Assembly (NCBI GenBank): GCA_963774075.1
Contig: CAVZDP010000004.1
Span: forward strand, 1-64,000
Reading direction: 5' to 3'
Length of the DNA: 64,000 bases
From: JBBQNR01 sp963774075
Lineage (GTDB): Bacteria; Actinomycetota; Thermoleophilia; Solirubrobacterales; JBBDJG01
Under the pieces are notes generated by a model that made no database searches, was not told the origin of the DNA, and worked only from the letters and a program-made list of their open reading frames with translations. Within the stretch, counting starts at the first letter, position 1, and every line of letters begins with the position of its first letter. Shown one piece after another: positions 42,015 through 49,621 of the stretch. A program made the translations under genes and the position numbers.

Positions 42015-42985
42015 GCGACCGGCACCTCGAGGCGCACCGTCGTGCCTCTGCCGGGACGCGAGTCGACGTCCAGGTTGCCGTCGACGAGCAGGGCGCGCTC
42101 GCGCATGCCCGACAGGCCGAGGCCCTTCGTCTCGTCGGCGAACGTGAAGCCCCGGCCGTCGTCGGCGACCTTCAACAGGACCCTCGAGTCCATGCGACCC
42201 AGGCTCACGTCTATGTGGCGGGCCTCGGAGTGCCGGACGGCGTTTGCCAGCGCCTCCTGCGCCACCCTGTAGATCACGAGCTCGACGTCGCTCGGCAGCT
42301 CGCTCAGGTCCTGGTCGAGGTCGAAGCGGGTGCGGGCAGGCCCGCGGCGATCGTAGTCGCGGACCTGACTGGCCAGCGCCGCGGCCAGCCCGTGGTCGTC
42401 GAGCGCGGCCGGACGAAGTTGGCGGGCCAGGTCGAGCAGCTCGCGCATCGCCTGGTTGGCTAGCTGCTTGGTCTCGTCGATCTCGGCACGCAGCTCCGCC
42501 GGCGCGTGCTGTGCAGCTGCCTCGAGCCGCAGCAGGAGGGCCGTCAGAGCCTGATTGACCTCGTCGTGAAGGTCGCGCGCGACCCGCTTGCGCTCCTCTT
42601 CCTGCGCCTTCAGCACGAGCGCCCCGGAGCGCCGCCGCTCGCCCTCCAGGCGCGCGAGCATGCGGTTGAAGGCGGCCATGAGGCGTTCGATGTCCGCTGA
42701 GCGGCCTGCTCGGCCGGTTTTGAGCTCCACCCGGCGCCCCGGACGCGAGAGGTCGATCCGCTCCATCGTGTCCAGCAGCCGCTCGAGCGGCTCGAACCGC
42801 CGGCGCAGGAGCCACATGTTGACCACCAGCGTGAGCACCAGCGCGAGCGCCAGCACCAGGAACTGCCGTCGGCTTTCCGAGACGCTCAGGTCCAGCCCCG
42901 CCGCGAGGCTGGCGACGAAGATCGCCGCCGTCACCAGGAGCAGGTTGAAGCCGAGGATCTGCCCCAGCAGGGAGGGTCGCCTCAT
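42011..42985 (-). CDS. sensor histidine kinase (HisKA_3 type)
   Basis: A 324-residue membrane kinase. Two transmembrane helices (about 10-31 and 41-60) flank a very short external loop (DLSVSESRR), so sensing is probably within the membrane. A HAMP-like linker precedes the HisKA_3 domain with phospho-His140 (RDLHDEVNQAL). The ATPase part shows the N box AQEALANAVRHSEA and G boxes VADDGRGF and GLGLSGMRERA. Partner is the regulator encoded immediately downstream. Confidence 0.93.
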   Translation of the reverse strand: MRRPSLLGQILGFNLLLVTAAIFVASLAAGLDLSVSESRRQFLVLALALVLTLVVNMWLLRRRFEPLERLLDTMERIDLSRPGRRVELKTGRAGRSADIERLMAAFNRMLARLEGERRRSGALVLKAQEEERKRVARDLHDEVNQALTALLLRLEAAAQHAPAELRAEIDETKQLANQAMRELLDLARQLRPAALDDHGLAAALASQVRDYDRRGPARTRFDLDQDLSELPSDVELVIYRVAQEALANAVRHSEARHIDVSLGRMDSRVLLKVADDGRGFTFADETKGLGLSGMRERALLVDGNLDVDSRPGRGTTVRLEVPVA

Positions 42986-43193
42986 TACTCAAAAGGTAGG
43001 GCCTCGGGCGGCTCCCCAGGCGCACGCCGGCCGGCTCGGCGGGTACCGCGGAAACCGAGATCAGGTGCCGACCCGACGACAATGGGGTCCTGACCCGATA
43101 CCGAAAAAGGGCTTTACGGACGATACTTCTCGAGCACGGCAGCGACCTCAGGGCAGGGTCGCCCGCAAAGCAGAGAGGCGAAGAGCAAGAGAG

Positions 43194-44051
43194 ATGACAA
43201 CGGCAACGCAGTCGAACTGGAAAGCTGGGATTCGCACCACGGCCCTGCTTGCCACCCTCACCGGCCTGCTGGTCCTGCTCGGGCAGCTCATCGGCGGGCC
43301 GAGCATGGCCCTCACGTTTCTGCTCATCGGCGCCGTGATCAACTTGGGCGCCTACTGGTTCTCGGACCGGATTGCGCTCAAGATGAGCCGGGCGAGGCCG
43401 TTGAGCGAGGAGGAGGCTCCTCGCCTGCACCAGATCGTCCGGGAGCTGGCCCACTCGGCTGGGGTCCCGATGCCCAGGCTCTACATGATCCCCGCGAGCC
43501 AGCCCAACGCGTTCGCGACCGGCCGCAGCCCCAAGAAGGCCGCGGTGGCCGTGACGGAGGGCATCACGCAGCTCCTGAGCGAGAGCGAGCTGCGGGGCGT
43601 GATCGCCCACGAGCTGGCGCACATCCGCAACCGCGACACGCTGATCCAGTCGGTTGCGGCCACGATCGGTGGCGCCATCACCTGGATCGCCTACATGCTG
43701 CTGTTCGTGGGCGGCGACGAGGACAACGGCCCGCTCGGGCTGGTCGCCGGCCTTGCGATGGTGCTGCTGGCGCCGCTGGCCGCAACGATCATCCAGCTCG
43801 CCATCTCCCGCCAGCGGGAGTACTCGGCGGACGCAACCGGCGCCCGGATCGCACGTGCGCCGAACGCTCTGGCCGACGCGCTCGAGCGCCTGGAAGCCGG
43901 CGCCAAGGCGATGCCGATGCAGGTCAACTCCGCCGCCGAGCCGCTTTTCATCGTGAAGCCGTTCAGCGGTGGGGGCGTGAGCGCCCTGTTCTCGACCCAC
44001 CCCCCGATCGAGGAGCGCGTGCGGAGGCTGCGCGCGCTGGCGGTGACTTAA
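43194..44051 (+). CDS. htpX: HtpX membrane metalloprotease
   Basis: A 285-residue M48B protease that degrades misfolded membrane proteins. Two N-terminal helices, zinc motif HELAHIRNRD (about 139-148), two further helices, then the third ligand in REYSADATGARI and the C-terminal STHPPIEERVRRL. The ATG at 43194 is preceded by AGAGAGG-rich sequence; the frame is open much further upstream but only this start gives the family N-terminus. A strong terminator follows. Confidence 0.95.
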   Translation: MTTATQSNWKAGIRTTALLATLTGLLVLLGQLIGGPSMALTFLLIGAVINLGAYWFSDRIALKMSRARPLSEEEAPRLHQIVRELAHSAGVPMPRLYMIPASQPNAFATGRSPKKAAVAVTEGITQLLSESELRGVIAHELAHIRNRDTLIQSVAATIGGAITWIAYMLLFVGGDEDNGPLGLVAGLAMVLLAPLAATIIQLAISRQREYSADATGARIARAPNALADALERLEAGAKAMPMQVNSAAEPLFIVKPFSGGGVSALFSTHPPIEERVRRLRALAVT

Positions 44052-44106
44052 CACAAGGCTTATGGGCCCGGAGTTCTCGCGGAGCTTCGGCAACATAAGG
44101 GGGCTA

Positions 44107-44141
44107 AAAGCGGCGGCGCCTTCGGGCGCCGTCGCCGCTTT
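44107..44141 (+). terminator. strong terminator after htpX
   Basis: AAAGCGGCG-GCGCC, loop TTCG, GGCGCC-GTCGCCGCTTT: a long stem with a small bulge and a UUCG-type tetraloop, flanked by A and T runs. It ends 55-90 bp after the htpX stop and separates it from the cysteine cluster. Confidence 0.85.
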
Positions 44142-44143
44142 GT

Positions 44144-44170
44144 GGGAATATCGGGTGCTACTATATTCCC
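44144..44170. promoter_or_regulatory. GGGAATAT inverted repeat upstream of the cysteine cluster
   Basis: GGGAATAT (44144-44151) and ATATTCCC (44163-44170) form a perfect 8-bp dyad with an 11-nt spacer, 39 bp before the first gene of the cysteine cluster. The AT-rich arms overlap possible -10 sequences (TACTATAT), as expected for a repressor site. The binding protein is unknown. Confidence 0.45.
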
Positions 44171-44208
44171 GGAAGTCTGATCGAAATTTGAGTAATTAGG
44201 GGGCGCCA

Positions 44209-45420
44209 GTGAGCACCCAGGCGACGGCCCGCTCGGGCCAGCAACTCATCAAGGATGCCCGCTCGCGGATCGAGGAGCTGGATCCGTCAGAGGTAAAGCA
44301 GACGCTCGACAGGGCGGGTCAGAACGGCAGCGCGGACGATGCGCCCGTGATCCTCGATGTCCGCGAGCAGCACGAGTTCGAGGTCGGGCACCTGCCGGGC
44401 GCGGTTCATGTGCCGCGCGGGCACCTCGAGACGCGGATCGAGGCGGCGATCCCCGACCGCAGCCGGCGGGTGATCGCCTACTGCTCCACTCAGAACCGCT
44501 CTGCGCTCGCCGCGGTCACGATGAAGGAGCAGCTCGGCTACGAGGACGTGGCCGTGATGACGGGCGGCTTCACGCTCTGGCGCGACCGCGGCTACGAGTT
44601 CACGCAGCCGCGCGCTCTCACCGACGAGCAGAAGCAGCGCTACTCGCGCCACCTTCTCATTCCCGAGGTCGGCATCGAGGGGCAGCAGAAGCTGCTCGAC
44701 GCGAAAGTGCTCCTGATCGGCGCGGGTGGGCTGGGTTCTCCGTCCGCTCTCTACCTCGCGGCGGCCGGCGTCGGGACGCTCGGGATCGTCGATGACGACG
44801 AGGTCGACCTCACGAACCTGCAGCGACAGGTGATCCACAACTCCGAGCGCGTAGGCGATCTGAAGGTCGAGTCGGCGAAGAAGACGATCGAGGCACTGAA
44901 CCCGGACGTCGACGTCAAGCCCTACCCGACGCGATTGAACGCGGACAACGTGCTGGACCTGATCCGCGACTACGACGTGATCGTGGACGGCGCGGACAAC
45001 TTCCCCACTCGCTACCTGCTGAACGACGCAGCCGTGCGCGAGCGCAAGCCGGTCGTGCACGCGTCGATCCTCGGCTTCGACGGTCAGCTGACGGTGTTCG
45101 TGCCCTACGAGGGCCCGTGCTACCGCTGCCTCTATCCTCAGCCTCCACCCGCCGATCTCGCGCCGTCGTGTGGCGCCAACGGAGTGCTCGGAGTGCTCCC
45201 CGGCATCATGGGACTGCTGCAGGCCAACGAGACGATCAAGCTCGTCATCGGCAAGGGCCAGCCTCTGGTGGGCAGGCTGCTCCTCTTCGAGGCGCTCTCG
45301 ACGCAGTTCACCGAGCTCAAGGTGCGCAGGGACGAGGCCTGCCCGGTCTGCGGTGACGGCGTCAACCTCGAGGGAACCGAGTTCGAGGACTACGAGGCTC
45401 TCTGCGCTGCCGCCGGCTAG
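44209..45420 (+). CDS. rhodanese-MoeB fusion, sulfur-carrier activating enzyme
   Basis: A 403-residue fusion. Residues about 25-135 form a rhodanese domain with catalytic Cys92 (IAYCSTQNRS); about 140-400 form the E1-like MoeB/ThiF adenylyltransferase: GAGGLGSP (171-178), zinc pairs Cys304/307 and Cys378/381, and catalytic-loop Cys321 (APSCGANGVLG). It should adenylate the C-terminal glycine of CysO and replace AMP by sulfide to form a thiocarboxylate. In the well-known MoeZ/MoeBR proteins the rhodanese domain is at the C-terminus; here the order is reversed. GTG start with AGGGGG upstream. Next gene is cysO. Confidence 0.92.
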   Translation: MSTQATARSGQQLIKDARSRIEELDPSEVKQTLDRAGQNGSADDAPVILDVREQHEFEVGHLPGAVHVPRGHLETRIEAAIPDRSRRVIAYCSTQNRSALAAVTMKEQLGYEDVAVMTGGFTLWRDRGYEFTQPRALTDEQKQRYSRHLLIPEVGIEGQQKLLDAKVLLIGAGGLGSPSALYLAAAGVGTLGIVDDDEVDLTNLQRQVIHNSERVGDLKVESAKKTIEALNPDVDVKPYPTRLNADNVLDLIRDYDVIVDGADNFPTRYLLNDAAVRERKPVVHASILGFDGQLTVFVPYEGPCYRCLYPQPPPADLAPSCGANGVLGVLPGIMGLLQANETIKLVIGKGQPLVGRLLLFEALSTQFTELKVRRDEACPVCGDGVNLEGTEFEDYEALCAAAG

Positions 45421-45486
45421 CGTCCACGCTCTCGCTAGGCTACGGCCCGTGACGCACCTCAGTACCGACCTCAGCTTCGAGGCGCG

Positions 45487-45786
45487 ATGCCGACCGTGAA
45501 GATCCCGCCGGTCCTGCGCCCGTCCGTGGGCGGCGAGACCGAGGTCGGCGTCGAGGGAGGCAGTGTCGGCGATGTGCTGAAGGCGCTCACCGAGCGCTTT
45601 CCCTCGACGCGCGAGCAGCTCTTCGCGGGCGACGGTGAGCTCAATCGCTACGTCAACGTGTACGTCAACGACGAGGATGTGCGCGTGCAGGACGGCCTGG
45701 AGACGAAGGTCGGCCCGAACGACACGGTCATGATCCTGCCCGCGATGGCGGGCGGAGCTCGAGCCGGCTTCGCCGGATCAAAATAG
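45487..45786 (+). CDS. cysO: CysO-like sulfur carrier protein with C-terminal extension
   Basis: A 99-residue ubiquitin-like MoaD/ThiS-family carrier, closest in pattern to mycobacterial CysO: VKIPPVLRPSVGGETEV, LNRYVNVYVNDEDVRV, VMILPAMAGG. The essential di-glycine is at 89-90, but nine more residues (ARAGFAGSK) follow, coded by a fragment of the dispersed repeat element. The di-glycine must normally be the terminus for activation, so trimming would be needed, presumably by the Mec protease encoded downstream. The ATG has GAGG 4 nt ahead. A 16-codon open frame from a GTG at 45449 (after TAGGCT) overlaps the start and could be a leader peptide. Confidence 0.9.
   Translation: MPTVKIPPVLRPSVGGETEVGVEGGSVGDVLKALTERFPSTREQLFAGDGELNRYVNVYVNDEDVRVQDGLETKVGPNDTVMILPAMAGGARAGFAGSK
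45762..45777. repeat. repeat-element fragment inside cysO
   Basis: AGCCGGCTTCGCCGGA is identical to the first hairpin of the 67-bp array units near 32518. It codes residues 92-97 of the CysO extension, directly after the di-glycine codons, and is followed by TCAAAATAG. Confidence 0.7.
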
Positions 45787-45870
45787 GCCGGCATTCGCCA
45801 GGCCAATTCCGGGAGCTCTGTTGTCTGCAGCGGCGCCTGCGGCGCCTACGCGACCGCCTAAACTTAGGCG

Positions 45871-46836
45871 ATGCTCCAGGCCCGTCCGCTGAGAGAGCCG
45901 CGCGAGTGCTGCCCCGACGTCCTCGGGACCATCGGGAACACCCCGATGGTGGAGCTCAAGCGGATGTCGCCCAAGGAGGGGGTGCGGCTGTTCGCGAAGC
46001 TCGAGTTCTACAACCCGACGGGTTCCATCAAGGACCGCATCGCGAAGTCGATGATCGAGCGCGCCGAGGAGGAGGGGGCGATCCAGCCGGGTCAGACGGT
46101 CCTCGAGCCGACCTCGGGCAACACCGGCATCTCGCTCGGCTTGGTCTGCCGCCTCAAGGGCTATCCACTCAAGGTCGTCATGCCGGAGAACGTCACCGAA
46201 GAACGCACGAAGCTGCTGCAGATGTACGGCGCGGAGATCGTGTACTCGGAAGGGGCAAAGGGATCCAACGGCGCCGTCGAGCTCGCGCTCGAGCTGGCGG
46301 AGAAGGACCCGAGTTACTACATGCCCTACCAGTACGGCAACCCGGCCAACCCCGATGCGCACTACCGCGGCACGGCCGCCGAGATCCTCGATGACATCGA
46401 CGACGTCACCGCGTTCGTCGCCGGGCTCGGAACAGGCGGCACGTTGATGGGCAACGGGCGCCGGCTGAAGGAGCACGACCAGTCCACGCTCATCGTCGCC
46501 GCCGAGCCGCTGCAAGGCGAGCTCGTCCAGGGGCTGCGCTCGCTCGACGACGGCTTCATCCCGCCGATCATCGACCTCTCGCTTCTGGACCGCAAGATCC
46601 TCGTCTCCAACCGCGATGCGATCGTGTGGACGCAAAAGCTCTTCTTCGAGGAGGGCATCTTCACCGGTGTCTCCTCCGGCGCGATCGCGGCGGTAGCGGT
46701 GCGCATGGCCAATGAGCTCGAGGAGGGCAACGTCGTCTTCGTCGTCGCCGACGACGGCTCCAAGTACCTGTCCGCAGAGCTGTGGACGAAGTCGGTCGAG
46801 GAGCTAGAGGCGGTCGACTCCACCGTCTGGTGGTGA
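45871..46836 (+). CDS. cysM: cysteine synthase CysM-type
   Basis: A 321-residue PLP-dependent beta-replacement enzyme. The PLP lysine is Lys54 in YNPTGSIKDR; phosphate-binding loop TSGNTGISLGL; GTGGTLMGNGR for the cofactor. In the CysO pathway CysM joins O-phosphoserine to the CysO thiocarboxylate, and the neighbouring cysO and mec genes make this substrate likely rather than O-acetylserine with free sulfide. TAAACT at 45859-45864 lies 6 nt before the ATG, so it may also be transcribed from its own leaderless promoter. Its stop overlaps the mec start. Confidence 0.93.
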   Translation: MLQARPLREPRECCPDVLGTIGNTPMVELKRMSPKEGVRLFAKLEFYNPTGSIKDRIAKSMIERAEEEGAIQPGQTVLEPTSGNTGISLGLVCRLKGYPLKVVMPENVTEERTKLLQMYGAEIVYSEGAKGSNGAVELALELAEKDPSYYMPYQYGNPANPDAHYRGTAAEILDDIDDVTAFVAGLGTGGTLMGNGRRLKEHDQSTLIVAAEPLQGELVQGLRSLDDGFIPPIIDLSLLDRKILVSNRDAIVWTQKLFFEEGIFTGVSSGAIAAVAVRMANELEEGNVVFVVADDGSKYLSAELWTKSVEELEAVDSTVWW

Positions 46837-47228
46837 GAATCTCTCAGGCCCTGCGCGATGAGATGGTTGCGCACGCGCGCGAGGAGCTTCCCAACGAATG
46901 CTGCGGGCTCGTCGCGGCGCAGGACGGTCGCGCGGTCAAGGTCTACCGCGCCGTGAATGCGGCAGCGAGCCCCGTCCGCTACGGCCTCGACCCGAAGGAG
47001 CAGTTCATCCTCATGAGAGAGATCGAGGAGAGCGGCTGGACGCTCGGCGCGATCTACCACTCTCACACGCGCAGCCCCGCCTATCCGTCGCAGACGGACG
47101 TGAACCTCGCCTTCTACCCGGACTCCCTGTACCTGATCGTGTCATTGCAGGACGCGGACGATCCCGACGTGCGCGCATTCCGGATCGTCGACGGCGACAT
47201 CAGCGAAGCTGAGCTCAAGTTTGAATAG
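46833..47228 (+). CDS. mec: Mec, JAMM-type CysO-cysteine peptidase
   Basis: A 131-residue JAB/MPN+ zinc peptidase. Glu22 (PNECCGLVAA) and the motif HSHTRSPAYPSQTD (His76, His78, Ser86, Asp89) make the full JAMM site. Mycobacterial Mec+ releases cysteine from the CysO-cysteine adduct. The GTG start overlaps the cysM stop (GTGA). Given the extra CysO tail, it might also remove the tail after the di-glycine; this is inference. A repeat element starts at its stop codon. Confidence 0.92.
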   Translation: MRISQALRDEMVAHAREELPNECCGLVAAQDGRAVKVYRAVNAAASPVRYGLDPKEQFILMREIEESGWTLGAIYHSHTRSPAYPSQTDVNLAFYPDSLYLIVSLQDADDPDVRAFRIVDGDISEAELKFE

Positions 47229-47282
47229 ACGCCGCCTCGAGGCGGCGTCACTGGACTTTAGGTGTCCGCCGAAGGCGGCCCG
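47228..47282. repeat. three-hairpin repeat element, inverted copy
   Basis: In minus orientation it reads as the array unit: CCGCC-TTC-GGCGG, GGAC-acctaaa-GTCC, then a longer stem GACGCCGCC-TCGA-GGCGGCGTC. The central part is identical to the array near 32530-32546, while both flanking stems differ by paired changes. It begins at the last base of the mec stop. Confidence 0.82.
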
Positions 47283-47321
47283 ATTTTCACGCACTCCGGA
47301 GACTGCCCGTAGAGTTGAGGC

Positions 47322-47816
47322 GTGACCGAGATGTCGAAGCCCCTCGCCTGCCCGAAGTGCGCTACGCGCTACTCGCTCGACGAGCGTTTCTGCCCGGATT
47401 GCGGCATGCCGCTCACCTACTCGGGGCGGGTGGGCGACGAGGAGCCCGTCACGGAGCAGCACGAGCGTGCCCGCAAAGTGAAGCCGCAGTACGCGCGCGG
47501 GGAGCTGCGCAGGGTCGTGACGGCGCGCCAGCTGGCCGAGGCGGAGTTCATCCAGATGATGCTGCTCGAGGAGGGAGTCCCGAGCATCCTGCGCCGCACC
47601 CGCGGGTTCGACGTCCCGGATTTCCTCGCGGCGGGCCCGCGGGACGTGCTGGTGCCCGAATCCGGTCTCGACGTTGCGCGGGACGTGCTCCAGCAGGCCG
47701 AGGTCATAGGCGAGCCGGCCGCCGCAGCCGGCCCTTCGCCGCGCGCTCTCGCGATCGGGATCGCCGTCGCCCTGGTCGTTATCGCGGGGCTGCTCGCGAT
47801 CGGCGCGGTTCGCTAG
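47322..47816 (+). CDS. zinc-ribbon DUF2007 protein with C-terminal membrane helix
   Basis: A 164-residue protein: N-terminal zinc ribbon (CPKC and CPDC at about 10-30), a DUF2007-like signal-transducing domain (VTARQLAEAEFIQMMLLEEG, VPSILRRTRGFD, RDVLVPESGLDVARDVL) and one C-terminal transmembrane helix (AIGIAVALVVIAGLLAIGAV). Function unknown. GTG start; TAGAGT at 47310-47315 is 6 nt upstream, so probably leaderless. The last coding bases are duplicated just after the stop. Confidence 0.8.
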   Translation: MTEMSKPLACPKCATRYSLDERFCPDCGMPLTYSGRVGDEEPVTEQHERARKVKPQYARGELRRVVTARQLAEAEFIQMMLLEEGVPSILRRTRGFDVPDFLAAGPRDVLVPESGLDVARDVLQQAEVIGEPAAAAGPSPRALAIGIAVALVVIAGLLAIGAVR

Positions 47817-47835
47817 CGATCGGCGCGGTTCGCTA
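47796..47835. repeat. perfect 20-bp tandem duplication at a stop codon
   Basis: GCGATCGGCGCGGTTCGCTA occurs at 47796-47815 and again at 47816-47835. The first copy covers the last codons and part of the stop of the DUF2007 gene. The pair looks like a recent slippage duplication; it is followed by TAGTGGTCCACTA, a short palindrome. Confidence 0.9.
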
Positions 47836-47846
47836 GTGGTCCACTA

Positions 47847-48611
47847 CTAGAACCGGCCGGGCTTCGGTAGGGCGCGGGCCAGCTCCTCGATGTGCGAGCG
47901 CCAATGCAGCCGGACCTCGGACAGCGGCGCATCGAAGGCGTCCTCGATCACCTGTCGCCCACCGGCCGGTCGCTCCAGGAGCGCCAGCCGTACGCAGGCA
48001 TCGAAGCCACGCGCTCGCTCGAGCAGGTCGAAGATGGAGCCGCCCAGAAGCACCGCGTCGCGCATGGACGGCGGCAGCTGCGGGGGACGGCCGCGCAGGC
48101 GGCGCGCCAGCGCCGCCCGAAGGTGCGGAACCTGTCCGGAGAAGAATTGGGAGGCGCCCTCGGCAAGCCAGGCGAAGCGCGCTGTGGCGGCGAGCGTCGA
48201 AGGCCGCAGCGGCGGCGCCAGGAGACTGCTGTTGGCGCCGAGCACGAGCTTGGTGTAGGCGCGCTCCGGGCTCAGCATCAGCGCCTTCAGGGAGTCCTCG
48301 CCCCCAGCGACCCTCCGCAGCACCTGGGGCGCGAGCGTGTGGACATCGGTGGTGGTCGCCCAACCCGTCATGTAGCGCCGTCCCGCGGGTGCCGTCATGA
48401 GGCGAGCGAGCGCGAGCGCGGGCTGCGCCAGGGTGAGCTGGAGCTGGGAGTCGTGCAGCACGACGGTGACCGCGGCCGGCGCGCGGGGGAAGATCTCCTC
48501 GAGCTGCGAGCGGTAGGCCTCGAGCGACTCGAGCACCGCCTGCGCCGCATCGGCGTGAGAGGCCTCGTGGCGGGCGGTGAAGCTGAGCGACGGAGTCTCG
48601 GTCCAGCCCAC
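47847..48611 (-). CDS. peptidase-MA-like protein lacking a zinc motif
   Basis: A 254-residue protein whose layout resembles gluzincin-like peptidase MA domains: SFTARHEASHADAAQAVLES, then AVTVVLHDSQLQL, and later FAWLAEGASQFFSGQ, the place where active members have WLSEGLAEY. The expected HExxH helix is replaced by AYTKLVLGANSS, so it would be catalytically dead if the assignment is right. The C-terminal APLSEVRLHWRSHIEELARA is helical. GTG at 48611 is the best start; no ATG fits. It is the last gene of a leftward cluster with the DUF1152 and DUF1802 genes. Confidence 0.6.
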   Translation of the reverse strand: MGWTETPSLSFTARHEASHADAAQAVLESLEAYRSQLEEIFPRAPAAVTVVLHDSQLQLTLAQPALALARLMTAPAGRRYMTGWATTTDVHTLAPQVLRRVAGGEDSLKALMLSPERAYTKLVLGANSSLLAPPLRPSTLAATARFAWLAEGASQFFSGQVPHLRAALARRLRGRPPQLPPSMRDAVLLGGSIFDLLERARGFDACVRLALLERPAGGRQVIEDAFDAPLSEVRLHWRSHIEELARALPKPGRF

Positions 48612-48658
48612 TAGCCCTGGCCGTGCTCGGATCGTTGGGCCGTCGGATCGCTCATTTA

Positions 48659-49552
48659 CTAAGCCTCGACCGCCGAGCGCTCGTAGTCGAGCTCCGTGCG
48701 CACGCCCGCCGCGTGCAGCGCCTCGTTCGCCTGGTCGAGGCTGTGTGCTCCGCGGACCGCTCGTGCGAGCGGCGCCGCCTCCTCCATTGCGCGCATGGGA
48801 TCGAAGTAGAAGCTGAGCGCTCCGAGCGGAGACATGAAGACCTTCCTGCGCCCGGCCCTGATGGTGGTCCAGCCGACCTCTCCGCGCGCGCACCGAAGCG
48901 CCTGTGCGCTGGCCTCGGTGGGAACCTGCGCGATGGCGCGCTCGAGCTCGTCCGCGACCGCGCCGGCGAGGCTCGAGGTGCCGAGCAAGGCTCCCGCGCG
49001 ACCGAGCGCCGCGAGCCGCTCGAGCAGCTCCTCGACAGTCAGCTCGCCGTCGCAGCAGGGCCCGAACACCGCCGCGACGGTCCTCGTGCCGGTGCGCTGG
49101 AGCTCCGCCGCCGCCGCGAGCATCACCGCGTCGCAGAGCGGGCTCGCCAGTCCGGGCTCGGCGCCGGTTCCCAGCACGTCGCCGCCCACGTCCACGCAGA
49201 CGACGAGGTCCGCGCCGAGCTTCGCGGCCACCGAGCCGAGTCCCCCTGCGACGGCGGAGGGCCCGTCGAGGATGTCGACGAGCAACGTGTCGGCGGCGAG
49301 GAAGCGCGCCATGTGAGCCTCGGCGAACACGGCGCCGTCCGCGGTGCGAGTCTGCGGACCGCAGCGCAGGACGTGGTCGGCCAGTGGCTGAGCGTCCACG
49401 ATCTCCGAAACTCCGCGTGGCCCCGGGTGCGGGTCGATCGGCCGCCGCTCCCAAGCGACCCCGCCGAGCACCGGCTCCACGCCATGACCTTCCAGGTGGC
49501 GTGCGACCGCGAGGGCGCCGACCACGTCCCCGCCGCCGCCGATGCCCAGCAC
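48659..49552 (-). CDS. DUF1152 domain protein
   Basis: A 297-residue DUF1152 protein. The nucleotide-fold-like start LGIGGGGDVVGALAVARHLE and the blocks DTLLVDILDGPSAVAGGLGS and VVCVDVGGDVLGTGAEPGLA are typical. Function is unknown. The GTG at 49552 gives only one residue before LGIGGGG; the same frame stays open upstream right back to the TAG of the preceding DUF1802 gene (49622-49624) without ATG or GTG, though a CTG exists, so the true start is uncertain. Confidence 0.85.
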   Translation of the reverse strand: MLGIGGGGDVVGALAVARHLEGHGVEPVLGGVAWERRPIDPHPGPRGVSEIVDAQPLADHVLRCGPQTRTADGAVFAEAHMARFLAADTLLVDILDGPSAVAGGLGSVAAKLGADLVVCVDVGGDVLGTGAEPGLASPLCDAVMLAAAAELQRTGTRTVAAVFGPCCDGELTVEELLERLAALGRAGALLGTSSLAGAVADELERAIAQVPTEASAQALRCARGEVGWTTIRAGRRKVFMSPLGALSFYFDPMRAMEEAAPLARAVRGAHSLDQANEALHAAGVRTELDYERSAVEA

Positions 49553-49621
49553 GATGGCGCGATTGCTCTCACGCAGGAGAGCGTCGAGAGGCTGTCGACG
49601 CGCGGCCGCGGCCCTGGGAGC

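Noticed and set aside
47834..47846. TAGTGGTCCACTA palindrome as an operator
   Set aside because: Short, located between two convergent 3' ends, where regulation of initiation is unlikely.
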